NCBI RefSeq assembly: GCF_019242955.1
Contig: NZ_CP066129.1
Location: forward strand, 2,728,001-2,792,000
Direction: 5' to 3'
DNA: 64,000 nucleotides
Origin: Morganella morganii
GTDB lineage: Bacteria; Pseudomonadota; Gammaproteobacteria; Enterobacterales; Enterobacteriaceae
Shown here: positions 48,737 through 56,368 of the stretch, piece after piece
Position numbering within the stretch: the first letter of the stretch is position 1
Layout of the letters: each line of letters opens with the position of its first letter
Notes under the pieces: generated by a model
The model's input: the letters and a program-made list of their open reading frames with translations, nothing else
What the model was told of the DNA's origin: nothing
The model's database searches: none
Translations under genes and position numbers: made by a program

Positions 48737-49036
48737 TTAACCAGTTTTCTTGTCTGAGCGGCGTGACATTGTTTCGTCTTGCCCACTGTGTGCGAGGACC
48801 GGTGCTATCTGACCAGCTTCGGGATTGATTTCATCAAACATGAACCATGTCATATATTTTCGAAATATGGGGATTGAAAAAAACTTCATTGCTGACTCTA
48901 GCGACATCTTTGCCTTTCCGCTCTCATATCCATGATAAGTAACATAATTAACACCAATCATCTCAGCAACCTGCTTGACATTTAATCTCTCAGATTCTCG
49001 GATCAGTTTTAATTTCTCTCTATCGAATGTTGACAT
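48737..49036 (-). CDS. C: P2-type immunity repressor C
   Basis: A 99-residue repressor, exactly P2 C length. Helix-turn-helix near residues 18-42 (VKQVAEMIGVNYVTYHGYESGK). The C-terminal stretch GQIAPVLAHSGQ and the ending SDKKTG resemble P2 C strongly, though the DNA-reading helix differs, so immunity specificity is probably its own. It shuts the early promoter in front of cox. Confidence 0.9.
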   Translation of the reverse strand: MSTFDREKLKLIRESERLNVKQVAEMIGVNYVTYHGYESGKAKMSLESAMKFFSIPIFRKYMTWFMFDEINPEAGQIAPVLAHSGQDETMSRRSDKKTG

Positions 49037-49138
49037 AATATTAGAACTCTCTTATTTTATAAGTGAATTGAAACCAGCCACCAGAGCAGCAGCGAGCGCA
49101 AGGGGGCTACAAAGAGCCACAGCAAGAGAGGTTAACAG
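49037..49138. promoter_or_regulatory. C/cox genetic switch region
   Basis: 102 bases between the divergent C and cox genes must hold Pc, Pe and the C operators. A CTTAT-ttt-ATAAG palindrome (49057-49070, CTCTTATTTTATAAG context) is the most regular element. AGAGAGGTTAACAG provides the cox ribosome site. P2 C normally binds direct repeats; I cannot pick them with confidence. Confidence 0.5.
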
Positions 49139-49435
49139 ATGACAAAGGAAAACGTAAAGGTTGCCGCTGCATTGAAAGCAGGTTCTGCGGATTATGTGAC
49201 CGAAGCCCGGTTTGCAGAAATGATCGGCAAAACAGCACAGGCTGTTTCTGATATGCGCAAGGCAGGGAAATTGCCTTATGTGACAATGAAAAAACCGGAC
49301 GGTAGTCGTAACGAATATTACATCAGTGTTTCAGCCTGGAATGAGGGCATGGATCTCGCGCGTGCCACTCTGCCCGACGAAATCCGAAACGGCTGGCTTG
49401 TGTGGCTGGGTCTCGGTAAACCGCAGATTAGTTGA
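49139..49435 (+). CDS. cox: P2 Cox-like excisionase/repressor
   Basis: A 98-residue protein with a winged-helix N-terminal half (VTEARFAEMIGKTAQAVSDM) and the P2 Cox-like ending AWNEGMDLARATLPDEIR and NGWLVWLGLGKP, where P2 Cox has a nearly identical GWLMWLGLGEP. Cox directs excision with Int and represses the C promoter. It is the first gene of the rightward early operon. Confidence 0.9.
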   Translation: MTKENVKVAAALKAGSADYVTEARFAEMIGKTAQAVSDMRKAGKLPYVTMKKPDGSRNEYYISVSAWNEGMDLARATLPDEIRNGWLVWLGLGKPQIS

Positions 49436-49443
49436 GGTTGGCT

Positions 49444-49641
49444 ATGGTCAGGCAAATCAGCACACACAGCCAAGCATATCGCGGATTTATTATTATCACC
49501 CTACCGCGTAACGCGGCACGGAAAATAACGCAGTATCACGTCACCTTGTCTGATGGGGATGATAGCTGTCATTCGTTCGGGAAGTTTGACGCACTGGCAC
49601 AGGCGACAGGTTTTATAGATTCATTGTTCGATAAGAAATAA
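49444..49641 (+). CDS. Small P2-like early protein (orf78 position)
   Basis: A 65-residue protein starting at the ATG 49444 with a GAGG site six bases upstream. It contains YRGFIIITLPRNAARKITQY (cited in part) and a C-terminal helix. It occupies the place of P2 orf78, whose relatives include filamentation (Fil) proteins, but I cannot confirm that relation from sequence. Confidence 0.7.
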   Translation: MVRQISTHSQAYRGFIIITLPRNAARKITQYHVTLSDGDDSCHSFGKFDALAQATGFIDSLFDKK

Positions 49642-49653
49642 CGGCGGTGGCTT

Positions 49654-50049
49654 ATGCGTGCAACAGCTGAATTAATTGATATTACATCACGGTTACAGAG
49701 TGAAGATATTAATCGTTCACTGGCTGGCGTTAAGAGTTACAAAAATAACGGTATGTCATTTTCTGAAAGAACAGAAAAACTGACAGAGGCCGGGGCATTG
49801 CGGACAACTGTTTTTTTCAAAAACGAACAGGATAATCCGGATAATAGCGAACTGACCGGATTTATTGAATACATGCGACTGTCAGATAAACGAATGTTAG
49901 ACATGATTTTCTTTCTTGCTGAATTGGGTAATAAAGAAAGGAAATATGCAGACCTGACAAAAGAGGAAAAACAGCAATTAATTATTGCTATTAATAAAAT
50001 AAAGTCACTAACGGCATTAATGCCGAAAAATATTTCATACCCGATTTAA
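49654..50049 (+). CDS. P2 B-like early protein (helicase loader candidate)
   Basis: A 131-residue mostly helical protein in the position of P2 gene B, which helps load DnaB for lagging-strand synthesis. MSFSERTEKLTEAGALRTTVFFKN and MRLSDKRMLDMIFFLAELGN (both cited in part) are its most structured stretches. The B assignment is based on gene order and a partial memory of the family. It is shorter than P2 B (166). Confidence 0.55.
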   Translation: MRATAELIDITSRLQSEDINRSLAGVKSYKNNGMSFSERTEKLTEAGALRTTVFFKNEQDNPDNSELTGFIEYMRLSDKRMLDMIFFLAELGNKERKYADLTKEEKQQLIIAINKIKSLTALMPKNISYPI

Positions 50050-50117
50050 ATATTGACCAAAAAGAAAATGACCTTAACCGGTCAGGGCTTTTTATTACCT
50101 AAAAATGAGGTTTTAAA

Positions 50118-50339
50118 ATGAAATCAATTCCGGAACCAATATTCACCCCTGTAGCTGAAAATATCAAAGCCAACCGCGAAGACGAGCGCAAAACCTTGCT
50201 TGATGGGTTTGCCGGTCGTTTGCGCACCATTTCCCATAAAGCGTTAAGACAGAAAATGACACCAACTGAAATTTATCACCTGCTCAATGGTGAGGCTGAC
50301 CGTATCGAAAACGAAGCGGGAGAGCTGAACCATGTCTGA
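50118..50339 (+). CDS. Small DUF2732-like phage protein
   Basis: A 73-residue mostly helical early protein with ANREDERKTLLDGFAGRL and a C-terminal TPTEIYHLLNGEADRIE helix, the pattern of short DUF2732 proteins in P2-like phages. It overlaps the next gene by 8 bases. Role unknown. Confidence 0.65.
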   Translation: MKSIPEPIFTPVAENIKANREDERKTLLDGFAGRLRTISHKALRQKMTPTEIYHLLNGEADRIENEAGELNHV

Positions 50340-50553
50340 CGAAATCGACCGCGCCAATGACCACGCCGCGCTTGTGCTTGAAAGCCAGATAGCCGCCGCC
50401 CGTATCACTGCTGCGGGTGTGTCCGCGTTTGAATGTGAGGGGTGCGGTAAACCAATCCCTGAGCCACGCCGCCGCGCTGTGCTCGGTTGCACCATGTGCA
50501 TTGATTGCCAGGCAATTGATGAACTGAAAAACAAACATTACCGGAGCGTGTGA
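50332..50553 (+). CDS. TraR/DksA-type zinc finger protein
   Basis: A 73-residue protein with an N-terminal helix and a four-cysteine finger CEGCGKPIPEPRR ... CTMCIDC, as in TraR and P2 orf82. TraR-like proteins bind RNA polymerase in its secondary channel and mimic DksA plus ppGpp. In P2-like phages the gene lies just before A; here other genes are inserted between. Confidence 0.88.
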   Translation: MSDEIDRANDHAALVLESQIAAARITAAGVSAFECEGCGKPIPEPRRRAVLGCTMCIDCQAIDELKNKHYRSV

Positions 50554-50561
50554 AATGACCA

Positions 50562-51128
50562 CTAAAAAGACGACATACTACCTAGGAATGTTTCGCTCTG
50601 ATTACGCAGAGTTTTTTCCGTGTCAGCCGTCATTATCCATACAGGATTTATTTTACCCGCCAGTAATGAGCCAAGAAAATCTCCCATGTTGTCCTGCACT
50701 GCAAAAACGTCTGTCCTTGCAGGAGCTGCTTCCATTTTTCCTTCCGAGAACAGAAGAACAGTCTGTTTCGACGCCAGAATCGAATTATGAATATCTGACT
50801 CTAGCTCTTCCTTCGTGTTCCAGTATGCCGATTCGCTTGTACGGTAATACACACAATTGCGGAACACGTTTTGGTATTCGCGCTGTATTAGCGCTGTCCA
50901 TTCTCCGTGCTCTGTCCACTTATCAGGACAGCTTTGTTTTAGAAGCCGGGCCAACTCATTTCGATAATCTTCTGATGGAATCCAGCGCTCTTTTATCCGG
51001 CATGAAGATAAAGCCAGGAAAGCGTCGCAGGCACGGAGCATATCGTATGTTGATAAAAGCCTTACTTCGCCTTGAGGCGCAGTTGACGGAGTCAAAAAAG
51101 CAGGGTTCCGGACGGGTGGAAGCATCAT
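50562..51128 (-). CDS. Unrecognised protein, opposite to the early operon (cargo gene)
   Basis: A 188-residue protein read against the surrounding early genes. The start at 51128 has AGGA six bases upstream. The translation has ordinary soluble-protein composition (TYDMLRACDAFLALSSCR, RNELARLLKQSCPDKW, ASKQTVLLFSEGK), with several cysteines and no membrane segment; I do not recognise a family. The long frame on the other strand (50555-51130) has a Ser/Leu/Pro/Arg-rich, shadow-like sequence and was rejected. Its stop lies 8 bases from the TraR-like stop. Position and orientation are those of a lysogenic-conversion or phage-exclusion gene. Confidence 0.68.
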   Translation of the reverse strand: MMLPPVRNPAFLTPSTAPQGEVRLLSTYDMLRACDAFLALSSCRIKERWIPSEDYRNELARLLKQSCPDKWTEHGEWTALIQREYQNVFRNCVYYRTSESAYWNTKEELESDIHNSILASKQTVLLFSEGKMEAAPARTDVFAVQDNMGDFLGSLLAGKINPVWIMTADTEKTLRNQSETFLGSMSSF

Positions 51129-51226
51129 GACTGTTCCTTTTTTTATCTGAATTCCGGTAACGGATGATACCCCGGACATTACAGAAATAAAAATATGCGA
51201 AAAATAAATAAGTAAGGAACTGCGAT

Positions 51227-52039
51227 ATGATTGAAAAAACTATTTTGAAATGGGCGGGTTCAAAAGTCGGCATTATGGATCTGTTACGTCCGCACCTGCC
51301 AAAAACAGAACGCCTCGTTGAGCCGTTCGCCGGTTCTTGTGCTGTAATGATGAATACTGACTATGAGCAGTATTTAATTGCAGATGTGAATAATGATTTA
51401 ATCACTATGTATCGCGAAATCGCATCATTTAAAACCAACCGGGTTTTAGAGACGGCAAAGGATTTATTCGAGATCGAACTGTGTGAACCAGGTTATTACG
51501 AGGAAAGAGATTTTTTTAATAAGGCTAAATCAGCGCTGCCAAATGTAGCTATTGCCGCTTATTTTATTTACTTAAACCGTCACTGTTATAACGGACTGTG
51601 TCGTTACAACCAGAAAGGCGATTTTAATGCACCGCGTGGAAATTATAAAAAACCATACTTCCCTGAGAAAGAAATCCGCGCATTTGCTGCCAAAGCAGTA
51701 AAAGCCAACATCCAGCACCTCGTATGGCAGGACACGTTATCGCTGGTCGATTTTGGTGACGGTGTGTATTGCGACCCTCCGTACATGGGGAAAAATTTCA
51801 CTCAATATCACGCTGACGGATTCACGGATAGCGACAATGAAGCACTGGCCTTTGCCCTGAAAGATTTGAATGATATTCAGGGTAACCCGGTCACAGTATC
51901 GAATTCACTGGCAGCAAAAGAGCTGTATGCGGATTTAGGCTTCACTATCCACGTAATAGAAGCACCGCGCACCATTGCGGCCAATGGTAACCGGAAGAAA
52001 GCACCTGAAATTATTGCTGTGCTGGGTGGTTGCCAATGA
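51227..52039 (+). CDS. Dam-family DNA adenine-N6 methyltransferase
   Basis: A 270-residue D12-class methylase. SAM-binding motif I is VEPFAGSCAV (residues 31-40) and the catalytic DPPY is at residues 183-186 (YCDPPYMG). The N-terminal LKWAGSKVGIMD resembles the FLKWAGGK start of Dam. Phage-borne methylases protect against restriction or tune host GATC control. It overlaps the following gene by ATGA. Confidence 0.92.
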   Translation: MIEKTILKWAGSKVGIMDLLRPHLPKTERLVEPFAGSCAVMMNTDYEQYLIADVNNDLITMYREIASFKTNRVLETAKDLFEIELCEPGYYEERDFFNKAKSALPNVAIAAYFIYLNRHCYNGLCRYNQKGDFNAPRGNYKKPYFPEKEIRAFAAKAVKANIQHLVWQDTLSLVDFGDGVYCDPPYMGKNFTQYHADGFTDSDNEALAFALKDLNDIQGNPVTVSNSLAAKELYADLGFTIHVIEAPRTIAANGNRKKAPEIIAVLGGCQ

Positions 52040-52359
52040 GTATCACCGACCCGCGCAACGGCATTTATATTACTGATACCCGCTACGCTATAGTCCGCCG
52101 ACTGCCGGAAGAGCACGCATCACTTCCGGCATATGCGCTGATTGAGGCTGATCTTGAAAACAATAGCTGGTCGTTGGTTTCCCGGTATGACAACTCTGTC
52201 GTTATGGTTGCTGACCTTGTCGCCATGCAGGTTATCAGGCCGAAAGATAAACCGGTAAAAACACTGGATGAGTATTTGCTTTTCAGCGAAATGATAGTGA
52301 AACGCTGTCAGACAGCGCTGTCTGTACTCCGGGAAATGCCGGTTGGTGATCGGCCATGA
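52036..52359 (+). CDS. Small unknown phage early protein
   Basis: A 107-residue protein starting at 52036 with ATGA overlap to the methylase and ATGA overlap to gene A, so all three are translationally coupled. It starts MSITDPRNGIYITDTRYAIV and has an alpha/beta pattern; unknown family. Its place between dam and A is typical of small P2-like accessory reading frames. Confidence 0.75.
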   Translation: MSITDPRNGIYITDTRYAIVRRLPEEHASLPAYALIEADLENNSWSLVSRYDNSVVMVADLVAMQVIRPKDKPVKTLDEYLLFSEMIVKRCQTALSVLREMPVGDRP

Positions 52360-54659
52360 CCGGAAAAGTCATTGATTTCAGTGTGCAGCCGCCGCCGGAA
52401 CCGGCGGTTTTTGTGCATGAATGGAACAAAAAGCGACATGAAGCGGTGCTGGGTTTTGAACAGCCGTTAACGCCTGTACAACTGAAACAAAATCAGGATT
52501 TGCAGGATGAAATTGAGCGCTTGCCGCGCATGCTGCGTTTTCCGTTCCGTAAGCGCTATGAAAGTATTTACGAAGAAAAGGGGCTGTTAGAGGCTCACAG
52601 ATATCTGTATTTCAAATTTTATCGGGAAATACTTCCGCGAGTTAATGCCGTTAATGACCGATTTTCAGTGCGTCATATGGATCAGTTTAATGCGCTACCG
52701 GAGTTATCCGACAAGGCCGTTAAATTACTGGCAAAGCAACTGGCGAAAGTATTTTTTGAACGCTGTCAGCAGTTGATCGACAAAGTTGGCGAAATTGGTG
52801 ATGGTGCCATATTTAAATTTAAGTACCTGTATGAAATATACGGGCACATGGCTGCTGATGCCAAAGAACTGCATATTACCCCGCTTCACTACAGCCGGTA
52901 TCTGAAAGGCTCAATTAGTGAAAAAAATATCCATTCTGCGCTTGCCCGTCTGGTGAATGATGATTTCTGGTACCGACGTTTACGGGCGCACCGTGCCCGC
53001 TGGCGTGAGTCGCTGCTGATTGCCGTTATGGCCGTCAACAAGAATAAGCGTCCGTATGCCAGCCGTCAGGCAATTAATGAAGTCCGCGCCCAGCGTAAAG
53101 CGAACGAAGAATATCTGAAACAGATGGATATTGAAGACACTGAGACGGGTGAGCGGTTTGATCTGTTTGAAAAAGTGATGGGGAGTATTTCCAACCCTGA
53201 AATTCGCCGTATGGAACTTATGGCACAGATCGCCGGCATTGAAAGAGTGGCTATGCAACGCGGTGATATTGGCATGTTTGTTACCATCACAACACCGTCA
53301 AAGTACCATCCGACAAAGGTTACCGGTAAGAAAGACGAGAAAAAGGCCATTATTAATCATAACTGGTCAAAAGAGGCTTACACACCAAAGAACGGACAGG
53401 CATATCTTGTTCGTGTCTGGTCGAAAATACGGACAGCTTTCAAGGATTACGGACTCAAAGTCTACGGTATTCGCGTTGTTGAGCCGCATCATGATGGTAC
53501 TCCGCACTGGCATTTATTGTTGTTCACTGACAAAGCCAGCCGTGCGCAGGTTATCGACATTATGCGCAAAAAAGCCCTTGCTGTTGACGGGAAAGAGCAA
53601 GGCGCACAAAAACACCGGTTTAAGTGTGAACACATGAACCGTGGCGGCGCGGTCAGTTATATCGCGAAGTATATTTCTAAGAATATCGACGGTTACGCAC
53701 TGGATGGTGAAATCGATAATGACACCGGAAAACCGCTGAGTGATACCGCCGCCGCCGTGACCGCATGGGCGGCAACATGGCGCATTCCTCAGTTTCAGTT
53801 TTATAACCTGCCGTCAAAGGGGGCTTACCGCGAGTGCCGCAAGTTGCGCGGTGTTTCTATCGCAGAGCAGATCGGTGATGTGGCGGAAAAGGTCAGGTTT
53901 GCCGCCGATAAAGGCTTTTTTGATGAATACATCCTTTCTCAGGGTGGCCCATGCACCCCGCGTGACCTGCAAACGGTCAGAGTCGCGAGACGCGCCGCTG
54001 ATCGGCTGAACCAGTACGACGAAGAAGTCCCGGAAGTATTCGGGATCTACTCCCCTGTTTTTGGCGGTGATGTCGTCAAAACCCGCGAACGTAAATACCA
54101 GATTGTTAAAAAACGCGATAGTCAAAACCCGGCACCGGTTGCCGTTGGTTTTGATTTTAATCTTTTAAAGGGCGGCATCGCCGACCCTCGGAGTCCTGTC
54201 AATAACTGTGGATCGGTGATCTCAACCGATGGCGATAAATCGCCAGATTTAGCGCCAAACTACGGCGTGGCGGGGGTTTACCAAATAAAACCGTGGGGTT
54301 CATGCCTCAGTGATAAAGCCGCTGAGAAAGCAGCACAAGACGTAAAACCGGCACAAATCGCCAAACGGGTTAATTCCCGCATCACTTTAAGCGACAAAGA
54401 AATCACATTTATCCCGGAAATACAGAAATTCACGGCCGCAATGGGGCATGAAATGCCAGCGGACGGGCTGATGATGATGTTTATTCGGGGCATGACCGTT
54501 GATTACGGTGATCAAAAATTGTTGTTCCGTGATGGCCGGATGCGGCTGGAGCTGCGCGATGAGGTAAAAGCAGTCAGAGAACGGCAGCAGGCCGTTAAAC
54601 GAGAGCAGAAAGCGGCGTCAATATTGGTGCGGGTTAAGAAAATGAGGGGACGAAAGTAG
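52356..54659 (+). CDS. A: P2-type rolling-circle replication initiator gpA
   Basis: A 767-residue HUH endonuclease (P2 A 761). The metal-binding HxH is His384/His386 (GTPHWHLLLF) and the paired catalytic tyrosines are Tyr435 and Tyr439 (YIAKYISKNI), matching P2 Tyr450/Tyr454 in spacing. It nicks its own origin, which lies inside its gene, and stays on the 5' end. The end of A is followed abruptly by AT-rich cargo DNA. Confidence 0.95.
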   Translation: MTGKVIDFSVQPPPEPAVFVHEWNKKRHEAVLGFEQPLTPVQLKQNQDLQDEIERLPRMLRFPFRKRYESIYEEKGLLEAHRYLYFKFYREILPRVNAVNDRFSVRHMDQFNALPELSDKAVKLLAKQLAKVFFERCQQLIDKVGEIGDGAIFKFKYLYEIYGHMAADAKELHITPLHYSRYLKGSISEKNIHSALARLVNDDFWYRRLRAHRARWRESLLIAVMAVNKNKRPYASRQAINEVRAQRKANEEYLKQMDIEDTETGERFDLFEKVMGSISNPEIRRMELMAQIAGIERVAMQRGDIGMFVTITTPSKYHPTKVTGKKDEKKAIINHNWSKEAYTPKNGQAYLVRVWSKIRTAFKDYGLKVYGIRVVEPHHDGTPHWHLLLFTDKASRAQVIDIMRKKALAVDGKEQGAQKHRFKCEHMNRGGAVSYIAKYISKNIDGYALDGEIDNDTGKPLSDTAAAVTAWAATWRIPQFQFYNLPSKGAYRECRKLRGVSIAEQIGDVAEKVRFAADKGFFDEYILSQGGPCTPRDLQTVRVARRAADRLNQYDEEVPEVFGIYSPVFGGDVVKTRERKYQIVKKRDSQNPAPVAVGFDFNLLKGGIADPRSPVNNCGSVISTDGDKSPDLAPNYGVAGVYQIKPWGSCLSDKAAEKAAQDVKPAQIAKRVNSRITLSDKEITFIPEIQKFTAAMGHEMPADGLMMMFIRGMTVDYGDQKLLFRDGRMRLELRDEVKAVRERQQAVKREQKAASILVRVKKMRGRK
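54183..54203 (+). other. P2-like replication origin nick site inside gene A
   Basis: CCTCGGAGTCCTGTCAA is found at 54187-54203. I recall the P2 A-protein cleavage site as containing the same CCTCGGAGTCCTGTCAA core, also inside A. A conserved core supports rolling-circle replication by this prophage. Confidence 0.7.
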
Positions 54660-54791
54660 CTAAATTAAATTTATAATAACTAATAAATATTAATTTATAT
54701 CTAATGCTATAATTTTACTCATATAGAAAACAACGATAAAATTATAAAAAAACGCATGCAATCACATTGACAACATGCATCATTAATTAAA
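54660..54791. other. AT-rich junction between A and the defence cassette
   Basis: 132 bases of mostly A and T without a gene. GCATG/CATGC arms (around 54756-54779) with T7 on the leftward strand may be a weak terminator for the cassette, and TTATAATAACTAATAAATATTAA-like sequence starts right after gene A. This is the left edge of the foreign segment. Confidence 0.45.
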
Positions 54792-55628
54792 CTACAAACC
54801 ATTCCTAGCTATCTTTAGCTCTAAAAGATTTACTTTTTCTATTTTATCTTCGTGTATCATTATTGTTAATTTTGCTGGGTGTTTAAATCTCATCTCACTT
54901 ATTCTGAAAGTCCATAGCATTATCTTCAATAAATCTTGTTCATCAATAGCCTTATGGCCTTTTATTCTAGTAAGCCCAGACCCAAATATAGGTACAGAAA
55001 CACTTTTTAGTGCATAAACACGATTTATTTTATCCCAGAAATTTATCAAAAATTCTAAATACTCGGGCATGGTGAGATGAGCTTCATTGTATTTATTAAA
55101 TTTAGAGAGCGCAGTAAGAATGTAATCACCATAAACACATATAGTACCAACTTCAAATTTTTGTTTTTTCCCCTCATCTCTATCTATATTAAATTCCTTT
55201 ATCTCATTAGTATCAAATTTATAATTACTTATATAAGCATCTAATTCACTCACTGTGCAATCAATATGGTTTTTAATAAAACACCCATTAAGGCTAGCCT
55301 CAGCAATAATTCGTCCATCAACTTGAGTATCAAAGTATTCATTAAATGGAATAACCTTAAGTTCTTCTTGCTCAAAAATATCTCCTGTTTTAATAACAAC
55401 TTTACTCTCATCGATTGTTAAAGTGATTTCTCGTAAATTGTTAGCTTTACACCAAAGATAAATATACCCAATGAAAAGCACTATAATGCATCCCACTCCC
55501 GTCATGATTTTATTATCTGTGGGAATATCAACAAAAATCACAAAAGCACCTATAAAACCAGATAATAATGATGCATATCCTTTAAACTCATTAAAAACCT
55601 GTCTATTACAAAAACTGACCTTAGCCAT
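54792..55628 (-). CDS. Membrane-anchored macro-domain effector, type II Thoeris ThsA-like
   Basis: A 278-residue protein with two N-terminal membrane segments (about residues 18-34 and 41-59) and a macro-like domain of the DUF6430 type after residue 75: VIKTGDIFEQEE (78-89), EASLNGCFIKNHID (110-123) and VPIFGSGLTRIKG (212-224), the nucleotide-contact loops. In type II Thoeris this architecture is ThsA: the macro domain binds a histidine-ADP-ribose signal and the membrane part then damages the cell membrane, stopping phage growth. It is last in a leftward cassette, behind an AGGAG site, 55 bases after the TIR gene. Strongly AT-rich compared with phage neighbours. Confidence 0.82.
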   Translation of the reverse strand: MAKVSFCNRQVFNEFKGYASLLSGFIGAFVIFVDIPTDNKIMTGVGCIIVLFIGYIYLWCKANNLREITLTIDESKVVIKTGDIFEQEELKVIPFNEYFDTQVDGRIIAEASLNGCFIKNHIDCTVSELDAYISNYKFDTNEIKEFNIDRDEGKKQKFEVGTICVYGDYILTALSKFNKYNEAHLTMPEYLEFLINFWDKINRVYALKSVSVPIFGSGLTRIKGHKAIDEQDLLKIMLWTFRISEMRFKHPAKLTIMIHEDKIEKVNLLELKIARNGL

Positions 55629-55683
55629 TAGTACTCCTATAATAATCTAAACCGGAAACTCTACAGAGAAAACTTAAATTATG

Positions 55684-56238
55684 TTATACTGGATACCTAA
55701 ATATGCCTGGAGAAACTTTTGATTTTACCATAAAATCACGATCAGAAAGCGTCAATCTAATAAGATCTTTTTTCATCGGTATGTGTATAGTGGGGACTTT
55801 ATCCATAGAGTCTCTAAATATAGGTATATTAGACCATAAGTTTCTTATTTTTTGCTTTAACTTATTGTTATTCAATAAACTTTCCTTAGTTTCATAGTCA
55901 GGATATATAACAATCACAGGAAGACCCAATGTATTAATTCCGTAATCAATTTCTTCTTTCAATGCGCGAGAATTTATTGTCCTATCACTTAAAAACAAAA
56001 TAATATTTTTTGAGTTTCGTAAACGCTCTCTGAGACGAGGCATCAAAGTCCGTACCCAGTCACTCCCATCACGGACATTATAAGTTGTAGCGTGTGAATT
56101 ACTAAAAGGAAAAGTTGGCTCAGCCCCTTTCCACATTCTTAAGGTATTATAGTAAACAAAATCTTTGGTAGCATTAGCACCAAGAGCACTTTCGCTGAAA
56201 GGTTCTGCAACATAAAATGCACAGTAATTTCCATTCAT
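55684..56238 (-). CDS. TIR-domain signalling enzyme, Thoeris ThsB-like (DUF1863)
   Basis: A 184-residue single TIR domain of the MTH538/DUF1863 type. The opening CAFYVAEPFSESALG and FVYYNTLRMWKG, the central DWVRTLMPRLRERLRNSKNIILFLS (cited in part) and ALKEEIDYGI (92-101) fit the fold; Glu95 or Glu96 is the likely NAD-cleaving glutamate. Known type II Thoeris ThsB senses infection and converts NAD into a cyclic- or amino-acid-linked ADP-ribose signal for ThsA. Next to a TM-macro gene this is the expected partner. A GGAG site precedes the ATG. The family call is by motif recognition. Confidence 0.8.
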   Translation of the reverse strand: MNGNYCAFYVAEPFSESALGANATKDFVYYNTLRMWKGAEPTFPFSNSHATTYNVRDGSDWVRTLMPRLRERLRNSKNIILFLSDRTINSRALKEEIDYGINTLGLPVIVIYPDYETKESLLNNNKLKQKIRNLWSNIPIFRDSMDKVPTIHIPMKKDLIRLTLSDRDFMVKSKVSPGIFRYPV

Positions 56239-56368
56239 TTTTACAATTCTCCATCATGATAAAAATATCACACTAAATAAAATTTTTATTGAACAACACT
56301 ATTGCTAAATAGCGTTTAATCCACGAACACATTAATATATAAAAAATATCATAAAAAATAATCATTAA

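Noticed and set aside
50555-51130. A 191-codon rightward frame opposite the cargo gene
   Set aside because: Its translation is rich in Ser, Leu, Pro and Arg with no domain-like pattern, while the opposite strand reads as an ordinary protein with a better ribosome site.
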